Shown: positions 28,801 to 36,585, counted from the first letter of the stretch. The stretch is DNA of 38,258 bases from Butyrivibrio sp. (GCA_017446685.1 JAFSQI010000100.1:1-38258), one strand, 5' to 3'. Notes: generated by a model from the sequence alone, not told the origin. Translations and numbers: made by a program.

Positions 28801-29793
28801 TTAATTCAAACTTTTTTCTAGAATAGGGCGAATCAAATCAAATTTAGGGTCTTGAGCGATTTCAATCACCTTTTTCCTACTCATGTTGTTATCAATTGCC
28901 TCGCAAAAATCAAAAATCAAGTACAATTCTTCTTCACTTCTAACACAATCATAACCATGCCAATAACTACAAAACTCATTCTGTTTCTGAGAAAACGCTG
29001 GAGAATACTCCGAATACATAATTTCAAATTCTTTCATTCTATCCATAGGACCAAGGGTACCATATTCCGTTTTACCAGCAAAATCTGCTTGCAAATCTGC
29101 AGAAAATATTGAAAATGGGATACCCATATATCCACAATATCCTAATGCAGAAGTATAGCTTTGAAAAATCGAATAGTCGGCAAGACTTAAGATAGTTCTA
29201 ACACAATCCATGTAATCATAATTCAATCGCCTTCCGGCTGAGACTATATTCCACCCTTCTTTTTGATATGCTAAATGAGTTCCCCTTTCCAGATCAATAA
29301 AATATATAGACACAAGGACCGAATTAAATTCATATTTTTCTACTATTTTTTTTACATATTCAATAAATCTTCGTCTATCCTCCAAATAACACATATTTTC
29401 TATGTTATGTAGGGGATATACAACCAACGTCTTTCCTAATTCTTTTTTCGTAGATTTTAGAGCATATTCACCATACAAGTTCTTTGCATAATGTATAATA
29501 GGACCTATTGGTATTATAATTTTGCCAATCTTATCCTTTAAGAATTTTGCTCTTTGAACAGATGGAACTAGATAAACTGGCGTATTGTTTTCAAAATGGC
29601 TACTAATATTTGATGAATCAAGCATAAAGAAGCCATGTTCTATTGAAGCATTAATAACACCTTCATAATTTGAATATCTCTTGAGGATATAATTCATCCC
29701 ATAGTATTTATTACCTTTATCTGCTACAGAGCATTCATCATATCGTTCTCTATTGATTCCATAATAATCAAAAATATTATATATACGTTCCAT
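28801..29793 (-). CDS. putative GT-B-like glycosyltransferase/capsule biosynthesis protein
   Basis: A 330-aa soluble protein that I do not place in a named family. The pattern suggests a GT-B fold: an N-terminal half with FENNTPVYLVPSVQRAKFL, a central KTLVVYPLHNIENM strand, and a C-terminal nucleotide-sugar-site-like stretch, NIVSAGRRLNYDYMDCVRTI then LADYSIFQSYTSALGYCGYMG, resembling the "address withheld from, seen by family" segment in capsule transferases. ATG 29793 is preferred for its AAAGGA site six bases upstream; 13 extra residues from 29832 look untranslated. It sits between the aldolase fusion and the hairpin-containing gap. Confidence 0.65.
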   Translation of the reverse strand: MERIYNIFDYYGINRERYDECSVADKGNKYYGMNYILKRYSNYEGVINASIEHGFFMLDSSNISSHFENNTPVYLVPSVQRAKFLKDKIGKIIIPIGPIIHYAKNLYGEYALKSTKKELGKTLVVYPLHNIENMCYLEDRRRFIEYVKKIVEKYEFNSVLVSIYFIDLERGTHLAYQKEGWNIVSAGRRLNYDYMDCVRTILSLADYSIFQSYTSALGYCGYMGIPFSIFSADLQADFAGKTEYGTLGPMDRMKEFEIMYSEYSPAFSQKQNEFCSYWHGYDCVRSEEELYLIFDFCEAIDNNMSRKKVIEIAQDPKFDLIRPILEKSLN

Positions 29794-29901
29794 TAGCAGT
29801 CCTTTTTCTGTTTTACATCTTGATATGAACAATTATTTCTAACACATAGGCTCTTATCTTATTGAAAATCCATTCTCTTCTTTAAGTCTATCCAGTCTGC
29901 A

Positions 29902-31479
29902 TTAATCAATAATCAATTGTTTTGGTGATGTAAGAAATTCAATTCTTAGCTTTTTCTTATATTCTTTCAAAACCTTACTCATACCTATGTTCATAGCATC
30001 TAAAACAGCTTTTCTTGTAATAAACTCCAAATCTCGATTGCTATAGTTTTCGCGAACATCATGTGAATATCCATCAAATCCAGCAAGAAAAACTTTATCG
30101 ACCCCATATTCCATCAAAAACTTTATTGCCATTAAACCTGCATTGTCTTTCACACCTTCTTCTGAATTCAGTAAATCTTTGTAACTAGTTTTAAGATAGA
30201 AACCATATGATGTTATATTAGATGTAACAATGCTTATTGATTTTGCCTCTTCAGGAAACTCACGAAATCTTCTCAGATTGGAAATAAAAATCAAATCCGG
30301 ATGCAATACTGAATAAACGTGATTAATGCTTATTAGAACAACGTCACTCATTTTACATCTTATTATCTTTTCCTTTTCTTCTATTGACGTCCTACCAGGA
30401 GCCACCAAAATAACTGTCTTTCCCAAAAGCTTCTTTTTCAAATCAGCTTTACGTTCTTCCTGGACTTTTCCTGTCTCCATATAACTCAAATACAGTTCTT
30501 CTATGTACAATCTATCAAAGGAAACCTTTTTAACATCATCCATCATATCAAAAACATTATTCATATCTTCGTATGTTAGAGTTTTTTTATCATCAAGATA
30601 ACCTGCGTAGTTTGGATGAGCACCATGCGAAGCCGAAATATAATTAGGGAGAGAATACCCCCAATAATTTCTTTGATAGAACTCATTCAGTATTTCATCT
30701 ATAAGCATCAAAAGTGGTTTTAAGATGTATTCTTTACCTACAGTATCATTGAGATATTCTACAAATAATTCCGTATTTAAATTTCCTGCTCCACGCCCCA
30801 TTCCGTAAACAGATGAATCTATAATCAACATTCTATCTGTTCGATTTTCTATAAGTTTTTGTGCGTTTGAATAAGCTAGTTGCATATTATTATGACTGTG
30901 AAAACCAATCCATATTTCATTATCCAAATTATGCTCTACCATATAGAAAAGGCGCATAAGCTCTTTTCCCCTCATCATTCCGAAACTATCAACTATATAA
31001 AATGCATATGGCTTAATCTCGTTAATCCGCTTAATTGTATCAAGGAATTCTTCATCAGAATAACTTAGTGAAACCATCGCTTGGACAAAAACTAAATATC
31101 CTTTCTTTTTAAGCTTCCTACAATACTCTAAAGCCTCAAATCTATTTTTTTTATGATATGCAACCCGAATACCATCTAATGAGCATCCATCTTTCTCTGG
31201 AATTTCTGCTTCATCAAATTCCCCATAATTTATCATTGCGACAAAGATTTTCCCCTCTTTATTTTTGGGGATAATCTTTGATATTTCATCAAAAGAAGTG
31301 AACTTGGTCACATCCGGATCGTATTTAATTCTATTGGTAATAAATCCACATTCTATGATTTCAATGTTGGCTTCCTGGAGTCCGTTTATAATCTTTTTTA
31401 TATTTTCACGACCAAACCTCCAATTGTTACAATATCCCCCATCACGCAATGTACAATCAAGAACATGAATATTATCCAT
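29902..31479 (-). CDS. HMGL-like aldolase fused to a DUF115/GT42-like domain
   Basis: A 525-aa fusion. Residues 1-~290 are a pyruvate-carboxyltransferase/HMG-CoA-lyase-type TIM barrel: LDCTLRDGGYCNNW with the metal-ligand Asp, IIECGFI, IVDSFGMM, and the metal-binding GFHSHNNMQLAYSNA. This is the 4-hydroxy-2-oxovalerate-aldolase-like branch found in surface-polysaccharide loci. Residues ~350-525 form a Rossmann-type domain (KTVILVAPGRTSIEEKEKI, DVVLISINHV, FLAGFDGYSHD) resembling DUF115 or GT42 sialyltransferase folds. The barrel could make or cleave a keto-acid-type sugar and the second domain could use it; both are inference. It follows the cytidylyltransferase by 8 nt. Confidence 0.8.
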   Translation of the reverse strand: MDNIHVLDCTLRDGGYCNNWRFGRENIKKIINGLQEANIEIIECGFITNRIKYDPDVTKFTSFDEISKIIPKNKEGKIFVAMINYGEFDEAEIPEKDGCSLDGIRVAYHKKNRFEALEYCRKLKKKGYLVFVQAMVSLSYSDEEFLDTIKRINEIKPYAFYIVDSFGMMRGKELMRLFYMVEHNLDNEIWIGFHSHNNMQLAYSNAQKLIENRTDRMLIIDSSVYGMGRGAGNLNTELFVEYLNDTVGKEYILKPLLMLIDEILNEFYQRNYWGYSLPNYISASHGAHPNYAGYLDDKKTLTYEDMNNVFDMMDDVKKVSFDRLYIEELYLSYMETGKVQEERKADLKKKLLGKTVILVAPGRTSIEEKEKIIRCKMSDVVLISINHVYSVLHPDLIFISNLRRFREFPEEAKSISIVTSNITSYGFYLKTSYKDLLNSEEGVKDNAGLMAIKFLMEYGVDKVFLAGFDGYSHDVRENYSNRDLEFITRKAVLDAMNIGMSKVLKEYKKKLRIEFLTSPKQLIID

Positions 31480-31487
31480 TTATGTTT

Positions 31488-32159
31488 CTAGCTCCTTATC
31501 TGTTCCTCAGAAAGTAAAATGTGATTGAAGATAGCTTCTGCTATCATAAAATCTTCCATTTCATCAATATCGACAGCTTCTATTTCACTTACCTCTACGA
31601 TAAGAGGATTGTATCCTATCCTTCTATGCAGGGATGTAATTACTTCTTTTTCATAAATATAAAACCCACTTGTTTCTTTATATAAAAGCTTCAAATCCTG
31701 CGTTCGTGGAATATTATCCAAATCGTAATTCATAGGCTTACTATCAGCCCATAAAAAATCCTGTACCTTAACAGCCGCAAAAGCCGAATCATACTTTCCG
31801 CTTTTAACTGCATTTAATCCATACTCAATAGAATTTTTTTTCACAAAGGGAGACGTTGCGTGGGACATCAAATAGATATCAGCCTTAACATCCTCCGCAA
31901 AGCAATACAACACATCAGAAATACTTGTTGTATTCGTGTCTAAGTTCTCCGATCGTTGCAGAAACTTTATCCCATTAGGCATATACGTCTTTATATTTGG
32001 ATTACTACAATACACATATATTTCATCAAGTCCATCAACTGTTAATAGAGTAGAAAAGATATATTCACACAGAGGTTTACCATTAACGAAGGCTCTTGTG
32101 TTTTTTTGCGGAAGCCTTTGATTATTTAGTTTCATAGGAACAACAGCTACTGTTTTCAT
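31488..32159 (-). CDS. acylneuraminate cytidylyltransferase-family (NeuA-like) protein
   Basis: A 223-aa member of the CMP-sugar cytidylyltransferase family (sialic acid, KDO or related acids). The N-terminus is VAVVPMKLNNQRLPQKN, equivalent to the usual nucleotide-binding motif but with substitutions. Then NGKPLCEYIF, SENLDTNTTSISDVL, HATSPFVKK and a late EVSEIEAVDIDEMEDF, which carries the metal-binding Asp pair. ATG 32159 is chosen over a TTG at 32168 because the AAGGAAAGG site is then properly spaced. Its ATG overlaps the stop of the HAD remnant (ATGA). The activated sugar is unknown. Confidence 0.85.
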   Translation of the reverse strand: MKTVAVVPMKLNNQRLPQKNTRAFVNGKPLCEYIFSTLLTVDGLDEIYVYCSNPNIKTYMPNGIKFLQRSENLDTNTTSISDVLYCFAEDVKADIYLMSHATSPFVKKNSIEYGLNAVKSGKYDSAFAAVKVQDFLWADSKPMNYDLDNIPRTQDLKLLYKETSGFYIYEKEVITSLHRRIGYNPLIVEVSEIEAVDIDEMEDFMIAEAIFNHILLSEEQIRS

Positions 32160-32320
32160 TTTGAGCAAACACCTTTCCTTTTGAGCGTACCTACCAGTTC
32201 ACAAATTGAATATATACTCAAAAAATCATATTTTTCATTTCTTTTGAAACCATATCCATATGAAACTCCTATGAATTTTTCTCCTGCTTTATTCGTTGCT
32301 ACTAAGTCATATTCAGTATC
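32156..32320 (-). pseudogene. C-terminal remnant of a HAD-family phosphatase
   Basis: A 54-codon minus frame starting at the deletion junction reads DTEYDLVATNKAG, KFIGVSYGYGF and SICELVGTLK, the last third of a phosphoglycolate-phosphatase-type HAD hydrolase (D..YD metal site and GVxYGYG strand). It lacks a start codon and the nucleophile Asp region. Its stop overlaps the NeuA-like start by ATGA, showing that it was once translationally coupled to it. Confidence 0.6.
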
Positions 32321-32547
32321 TCTCCGTCTAAATACTTTGGTCCTTTAAGAAACTTGACGCTTGGAAAAAGATAAGGAATTACAGTGTCATCAGAACAATA
32401 GATATACGTCTCATCAATAACGCACGAATCAAGACATGCCTGCCGAATAAGCGACATCAGAGGTGTTCCATCATAAAAAGATTTTATGTTTTTGTGTGGA
32501 ATCCTTTTTGACTCCATCTTTATAGGTATCAGAGCTACTGTTTTCAT
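32302..32547 (-). pseudogene. N-terminal remnant of a second NeuA-like cytidylyltransferase
   Basis: An 81-aa frame reads MKTVALIPIKMESKRIPHKN, FYDGTPLMSLI, YIYCSDDTV and KFLKGPKYLDGE, which aligns with the first third of the neighbouring NeuA-like protein. It then stops (TAG at 32302-32304) where the HAD remnant begins in another frame. A single internal deletion removing the rest of this gene and the start of a HAD gene explains both remnants. No good ribosome binding site precedes the ATG. Confidence 0.65.
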
Positions 32548-32980
32548 ATGGCATTTAATAATATATTCTATGGCTCATTTTGCACAATTTTTTATATAAT
32601 TCGTATAATTAAGAAGCTTATCAAATTACAATCCGTTTTCTCTGTTATCCAATCTCAATTACATACTTTGCTAACCACATATTTATATTCCTATTTTGTC
32701 TATAAAAAAAGCTTTAATATCAGTTTTCACAACTTTTTAAGCCATCTAAGAAATATCGAATTCGTACTTATGACTGAGAACGCAAACATATATATCGTCT
32801 ATTTACTTCTTAAGATTCTTAACATCATAGCTTGTCAGGCTAACCGCTTTAGTACCTTTTCCTAATCGTTTTATACTATTGACGCTATTCTAACCCTTCC
32901 AAAGCCGCTTAAAGCTACAGCATATCTCCTTTGCTAGTCATGAATCCTAACACCATTTTTTATGCGCGGATATAACAAAA

Positions 32981-33002
32981 CAAAGATTATTTGCTTTCTT
33001 TG
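32981..33002 (-). terminator. weak intrinsic terminator in the glycan leader
   Basis: On minus, CAAAGA (33002-32997) pairs with TCTTTG (32986-32981), then TTTTGTT. The short stem suits a conditional terminator that a processive antiterminator could override. Confidence 0.4.
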
Positions 33003-33066
33003 CTGAAGCAGACCAACATAGCTAAGTCTATGCTTGCAGGAACTATTTCGACCATAGCTTCGCCGT

Positions 33067-33086
33067 GATGACTTCATTCAGTCACC
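33067..33086 (-). promoter_or_regulatory. RNA hairpin in the glycan leader, candidate LoaP target
   Basis: On minus, GGTGACT (33086-33080) pairs with AGTCATC (33073-33067) around GAATGA: 7 bp including one G-U pair. It lies about 110 nt after the antiterminator stop codon. LoaP proteins are known to need an RNA hairpin in the leader; that this is the element is an inference. Confidence 0.4.
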
Positions 33087-33195
33087 CTTTTTTCTCCACT
33101 ATGTCCACTATCTCCCGCCACGCGCCTACCACGACACTTTGTTCAACAGCTTCCTGAAATACTCAACCTCAAATGCTATACTTTGATTAATAGAT

Positions 33196-33771
33196 TTAAG
33201 CATTCATGATTTTAGCCATGCTCAATCTGTCTATCTTATCCTCCGAGTTTGTTTCCTCAAAAGGCACATTTTTAACAATTTCCAATCCTACACTTACTTC
33301 AACATCTCTTCCCATCAAAGGAACACATATAATAGCCCGTCTTTTATGACGATTAAGCTTTTTGATTTCTCCAGTCCATCCTTTGAATGACCCTGATGTA
33401 ATCAGCACCCTGTCATCTATACGAAATCCTTCTGAGTGATTTATAATATGCTCTTTACCACCAAGCCTTGTCAGGTATTCTTCTTCCTCAGGTTTTATTG
33501 GGGTGATTTTTCCATCTACTCCCATAAGTTTTAATGGACGTTTTTTTCTCCTTAAACGGCTGTCAAACTCCTCAGCCTTTTTTTCATTCATCTCTACAAA
33601 AATATATCCTGGAAAAAAAGGATTTTTGTCTTTAATCCATTCTCCTTTTACCTTGTATTCCATCTCATTTTCAAATACAAAGACCTTTTCATCAGGTTCA
33701 GCTACATCTCTGATAATCTCGTTAGCTGTCTTATTTTCCTGTCCTTTTAATGTCTGTATCACATACCACAT
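33196..33771 (-). CDS. LoaP-type NusG paralogue (processive transcription antiterminator)
   Basis: A 191-aa specialised NusG. The N-terminal NGN domain (residues 1-~100) begins MWYVIQTLKGQENKTANEI and has the conserved FPGYIFVEM at about residue 55. A KOW domain follows at about 125-175 (VLITSGSFKGWTGEIKKLNRHKRRAII). Housekeeping NusG is normally next to secE and rplK; here the gene heads a glycan operon, the typical location of LoaP in Firmicutes, where it suppresses terminators in long polysaccharide or antibiotic operons. The start has only a weak ribosome binding site. It follows the recombinase by 177 nt and should act in cis on the structured leader immediately downstream. Confidence 0.88.
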   Translation of the reverse strand: MWYVIQTLKGQENKTANEIIRDVAEPDEKVFVFENEMEYKVKGEWIKDKNPFFPGYIFVEMNEKKAEEFDSRLRRKKRPLKLMGVDGKITPIKPEEEEYLTRLGGKEHIINHSEGFRIDDRVLITSGSFKGWTGEIKKLNRHKRRAIICVPLMGRDVEVSVGLEIVKNVPFEETNSEDKIDRLSMAKIMNA

Positions 33772-33784
33772 ATAATGAATGTTC

Positions 33785-33860
33785 CGGCAAATGCCATTTA
33801 CTTATTATTGTGTGTAAAAAAATCTTTTTATGATAAAACACGTTTTGACAACATTTGCCG
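33785..33860. repeat. 9-bp inverted repeat between recombinase and LoaP genes
   Basis: CGGCAAATG at 33785-33793 and CATTTGCCG at 33852-33860 are exact reverse complements 58 nt apart, in the intergenic region upstream of the antiterminator gene. They may be protein or recombination sites; no convincing promoter lies between them. Confidence 0.4.
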
Positions 33861-33870
33861 TACAATACCT

Positions 33871-35264
33871 TTCGCAAATCTATTATTTCTATAAACAGAG
33901 CCTATAAATGCTGAATTTATAAGCTGTTTTAGTTCTTCTGACCATTTTTTATACGGAAAATAAATCCGATAGCATATTTACTCCATCCTCTTTACTCTTT
34001 TTATTACTATGAACGTAGGTGTTAAGTGTGGTAGCAACATTTGCATGACCAAGAATCTCTGACAAGGTCTTGGGATCCATTCCCCTCTCAATGCAACGGG
34101 AAGCAAAAGTATGTCTCGTGCTGTGAACACCAACAGGTTTCAGACCACATTTTTTCAGTATGCTTTTAAAACGATTTTCCATAGTTTTGGGTTCTACAAA
34201 CTTATCCTTATCGCCTGTCAGCAGAAATGCTCCTGGTTTATAAAACCTGCGGAGCACTTCTAAAAGTTCTTTATTTATGGGTATATCTCGAATTGAACAT
34301 TCACTTTTCGGCTTATCTATCGTAATCTTTGTTTTTTTATCTCCACCACTTTGATCCGGAAGGCGCTGCATAGTGGCATTGATATGGATCATCCCATCCT
34401 CAAGATTTATGTTGTCACAATTCAAAGCGCAAAGTTCACCAACACGAATGCCTGTAAACAGACATGTCAGAAATCCGGCGTCTGTTTCATTTGTATTGGA
34501 TTTAAGCGTGGCTACAAGTTTTTTCTCTTCAGCCTCGGTAAATACTGTAATTTCAGCCTTTTGAGGTCTTACTATAATACATTCCGGGTTAAAGCGTACC
34601 TGATGATCCATTTTGAGTGCATGAAGCCGAATCTGCTTTAAAACTGTCAGAACAGATCTGGCGGTACCGGCGCCAACAGGCTTTTTGCCGGGCATTCCAT
34701 CTGTTTGAATCATAGATATAAAAGACTCAACCTCTGCAGTGCTGATATCAGAAAACTCTCGTTTACCAAAATGCGGTAAGATGTAGTTGTTCAATTTTTC
34801 CTGATAGCGGCATTTGGTGGATTCCTTCCATTTATGAGCGCTGTTTTTAATCCAAGCCTTAGCGACAGCTTCAACAGTTCCTGCTTTCGGCTGACTTTCA
34901 TAATCCATATCCGTCATCCTAAGCATTGCGTCCTGACGCTTTTTCTTAACCTCCGTGTAACTCCATGCGTATACGGATCGATATTTCGCCTGTCTATTTG
35001 CAAGACGTCCAACAATATATCTTGCTTCCCAACGTCCGTCCTTTCTTTTGTAGATGTTTTCACCTTTTCTCGCCATAGTTCTGGTCTCCTTTTCTGTTTG
35101 CAAATCATACGAATCTTCTGACGGAGAATTGACTGATTTTCACATCACCTTGCTATTCTCTTGTCACATGAAAAGCTTGATTTGCAAATACTTTTAATTT
35201 GTTCTAAAGAAATCGGGTATTAGTGCCGATAAAGAATTATAATGTTAATAAGCATTCGCAAATC
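33871..35264. repeat. four TTYGCAAATC motifs flanking the recombinase gene
   Basis: Direct copies at 33871-33880, 35097-35106 and 35255-35264, and an inverted copy at 35179-35188; the pair at 35097-35107 and 35178-35188 is an 11-bp perfect inverted repeat. One copy falls in the spacer of the candidate recombinase promoter. They could be recombinase binding sites or operators. Confidence 0.4.
33949..35076 (-). CDS. tyrosine site-specific recombinase (phage-integrase family)
   Basis: A 375-aa recombinase with complete active site. Residues 1-60: AP2-like arm-binding domain (MARKGENIYKRKDGRWEARY). About 65-170: SAM-like core-binding domain. About 185-375: catalytic domain with the first Arg in FTGIRVGELCAL, a Lys-rich beta-hairpin (DKKTKITIDKPKSECSIR), HSTRHTFASRC (His-x-x-Arg), LGHANVATTLNTY with the second His and the Tyr nucleophile. 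ATG 35076 has AAAGGAG upstream; nine more residues from 35103 are less likely. It directly precedes the LoaP gene. No tRNA or other phage genes are nearby, so a role in local inversion or mobilisation of the glycan locus is plausible. Confidence 0.93.
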   Translation of the reverse strand: MARKGENIYKRKDGRWEARYIVGRLANRQAKYRSVYAWSYTEVKKKRQDAMLRMTDMDYESQPKAGTVEAVAKAWIKNSAHKWKESTKCRYQEKLNNYILPHFGKREFSDISTAEVESFISMIQTDGMPGKKPVGAGTARSVLTVLKQIRLHALKMDHQVRFNPECIIVRPQKAEITVFTEAEEKKLVATLKSNTNETDAGFLTCLFTGIRVGELCALNCDNINLEDGMIHINATMQRLPDQSGGDKKTKITIDKPKSECSIRDIPINKELLEVLRRFYKPGAFLLTGDKDKFVEPKTMENRFKSILKKCGLKPVGVHSTRHTFASRCIERGMDPKTLSEILGHANVATTLNTYVHSNKKSKEDGVNMLSDLFSV

Positions 35265-35272
35265 ATTGACAA
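35245..35272 (-). promoter_or_regulatory. candidate promoter of the recombinase gene
   Basis: -35 TTGTCA (35267-35272) and -10 TATTAA (35245-35250) with 16-nt spacing on minus, about 170 nt upstream of the recombinase ATG. A perfect TATAAT at 35236-35241 is an alternative -10 without a fitting -35. Confidence 0.35.
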
Positions 35273-35353
35273 TTAGACCAAATGGTAAAGTATTTTTGAT
35301 TAGAGAATTATTGCGTATTTATTGCGCATTCACTTGATTCCGTGATTATTTAG

Positions 35354-35382
35354 TTGTGAAAATGACAAAAACGTTTTATAAT
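35354..35382 (+). promoter_or_regulatory. plus-strand sigma-A-like promoter with no gene downstream
   Basis: TTGTGA (35354-35359), 17 nt, TATAAT (35377-35382). It points toward tpiA's 3' end; the first structure met is the hairpin at 35460-35498, giving a potential RNA of about 110 nt. It may be fortuitous. Confidence 0.35.
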
Positions 35383-35459
35383 GATTTAAGAAACATTTGG
35401 ATTGGTTTTTGGTAGTGGTAAAGAAATAATAGATTTACGAAATTATAAACAGGCATAAA

Positions 35460-35498
35460 AAGAGCAGAGGTGTTGTGATTATCACAATCTCTGCTCTT
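35460..35498 (-). terminator. strong hairpin terminator upstream of the recombinase
   Basis: AAGAGCAGAG (35460-35469) pairs with CTCTGCTCTT, extended by TTGTGAT/ATCACAA across a small internal loop. On minus it is followed by TTTTTATG. It probably isolates the recombinase-glycan locus from tpiA read-through. Confidence 0.75.
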
Positions 35499-35710
35499 AA
35501 TAATTACACTGATATAGAATTTTTTTATGGTCTATTTTCTTTTGTCTCACATAACTACTCATTTACTATCACTTGCAAGAGTAATTTATAACCACGGTCA
35601 TCAACATAGGGCTTTTAAAACCCTTACATCACTTTTTTAAATATCACCTTTGAAATATATCATAAAGTGATATTTTCCGTGATATTTATTTCATCAAAAA
35701 AAAATAAAAA
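35499..35710. other. intergenic stretch with palindrome and repeated TATCAC motifs
   Basis: No gene seen. It contains a near-perfect 17-bp palindrome, AGGGCTTTTAAAACCCT (35608-35624), and several TATCAC/GTGATA copies between about 35566 and 35690, including AATATCAC...GTGATATT. It might be a regulatory or old integration region; nothing identifies it. Confidence 0.35.
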
Positions 35711-35745
35711 CGGATTCCACTGGTGATAGTTACCAACGGAATCCG
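35711..35745 (-). terminator. terminator of the gap-pgk-tpiA group
   Basis: CGGATTCC (35711-35718) pairs with GGAATCCG (35738-35745), with an inner TGGT/ACCA stem. On minus a long T-rich run follows; plus also has CTTTTT. It lies about 60 nt after the tpiA stop. Confidence 0.85.
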
Positions 35746-35804
35746 CTTTTTATGCCATTTTACAGCATTAAATTCTGTGCAATATGCTCAAAAAATATCA
35801 CTTA

Positions 35805-36551
35805 TTAAGCATTAACGATTTTACCAAAATCAGGTTTAAGGCTGGCGCCACCGATAAGTCCGCCATCGATGTTTGGCTTGGACAAAAGTTCAGCAGCATT
35901 GCCTGCATTCATAGATCCGCCATACTGGATACGTACTTCGTCAGCTGTAGCCTGATCATAAAGCTTTGCAATAAGTCCACGGATAAGTCCGCATACTTCC
36001 TCAGCCTGATCTGCTGTAGCTGTTTCGCCTGTTCCGATAGCCCAGATAGGCTCGTAAGCAATAACAAGCTTCTTAACCTGATCAGCTGTTACGCCGTCAA
36101 GATCCCATGTGATCTGTCTCTCAATCCACTCTTTGTATGTGTCAGCCTTACGAAGTGCAAGTGACTCACCGCAGCAAAGAATAGGTGTAAGGCCTGATGC
36201 AAATGCCTTCTTAACCTTCTGGTTGATGAGGATATCGTTCTCTCCGAAGATGTCTCTTCTCTCTGAGTGACCGATAATTACATATTCAACGCCTGCATCC
36301 TTAAGCATAGGAGCAGAAATTTCACCTGTGAATGCGCCGCTGTCTACAATATAGAAGTTCTCAGCACCAACATGTACGTTAGAACCCTTAACAGCTTCAG
36401 CTACAGGGCAGATGTCGATAGCCGGTACGCAGTAAACTACGTCAACAGCATCATTCTTTACAAGATCTTTAAGTTCATTTACAAGAGCTACTGCCTCGCT
36501 GGGAGTCTTGTTCATTTTCCAGTTTCCGGCTATGATTCTTCTACGTGCCAT
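35805..36551 (-). CDS. tpiA: triosephosphate isomerase
   Basis: Interconverts dihydroxyacetone phosphate and glyceraldehyde-3-phosphate in glycolysis; cytoplasmic TIM barrel, 248 aa, standard length. Conserved features are the N-terminal AGNWKMNKT with catalytic Lys, IIGHSERR with catalytic His, [14 protein letters not shown] with catalytic Glu and the flexible loop, and the phosphate-binding [13 protein letters not shown] and GGLIGGASL. It follows pgk by 34 nt and is cotranscribed with it. Codon use is more GC-rich and biased than in the glycan locus, as expected for a highly expressed gene. Confidence 0.98.
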   Translation of the reverse strand: MARRRIIAGNWKMNKTPSEAVALVNELKDLVKNDAVDVVYCVPAIDICPVAEAVKGSNVHVGAENFYIVDSGAFTGEISAPMLKDAGVEYVIIGHSERRDIFGENDILINQKVKKAFASGLTPILCCGESLALRKADTYKEWIERQITWDLDGVTADQVKKLVIAYEPIWAIGTGETATADQAEEVCGLIRGLIAKLYDQATADEVRIQYGGSMNAGNAAELLSKPNIDGGLIGGASLKPDFGKIVNA

Positions 36552-36585
36552 TATTTTATATCTCCTTACAGTACATAATTAAATT

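Larger units (their letters stand above)
32548..33195 (-). promoter_or_regulatory. untranslated leader between the antiterminator gene and the glycan genes
   Basis: 648 nt with no convincing gene. The LoaP-proximal ~200 nt (33195-33000) is G-rich on minus and able to fold; the distal ~430 nt is very AT-rich. Features: a 7-bp hairpin at 33067-33086 and a weak terminator at 32981-33002. This is the expected layout of a leader acted on by a LoaP/RfaH-type factor. The distal part may also contain a weak promoter for the glycan genes, but none is convincing. Confidence 0.5.

Noticed and set aside
32548-32865. 105-codon plus-strand frame
   Set aside because: AT-driven Phe/Ile/Tyr-rich chance frame, no ribosome binding site or homology, opposite to the operon.
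33196-33771. Housekeeping nusG
   Set aside because: Context lacks secE/rplK, and it sits between a recombinase and a glycan leader, typical for LoaP-type paralogues.
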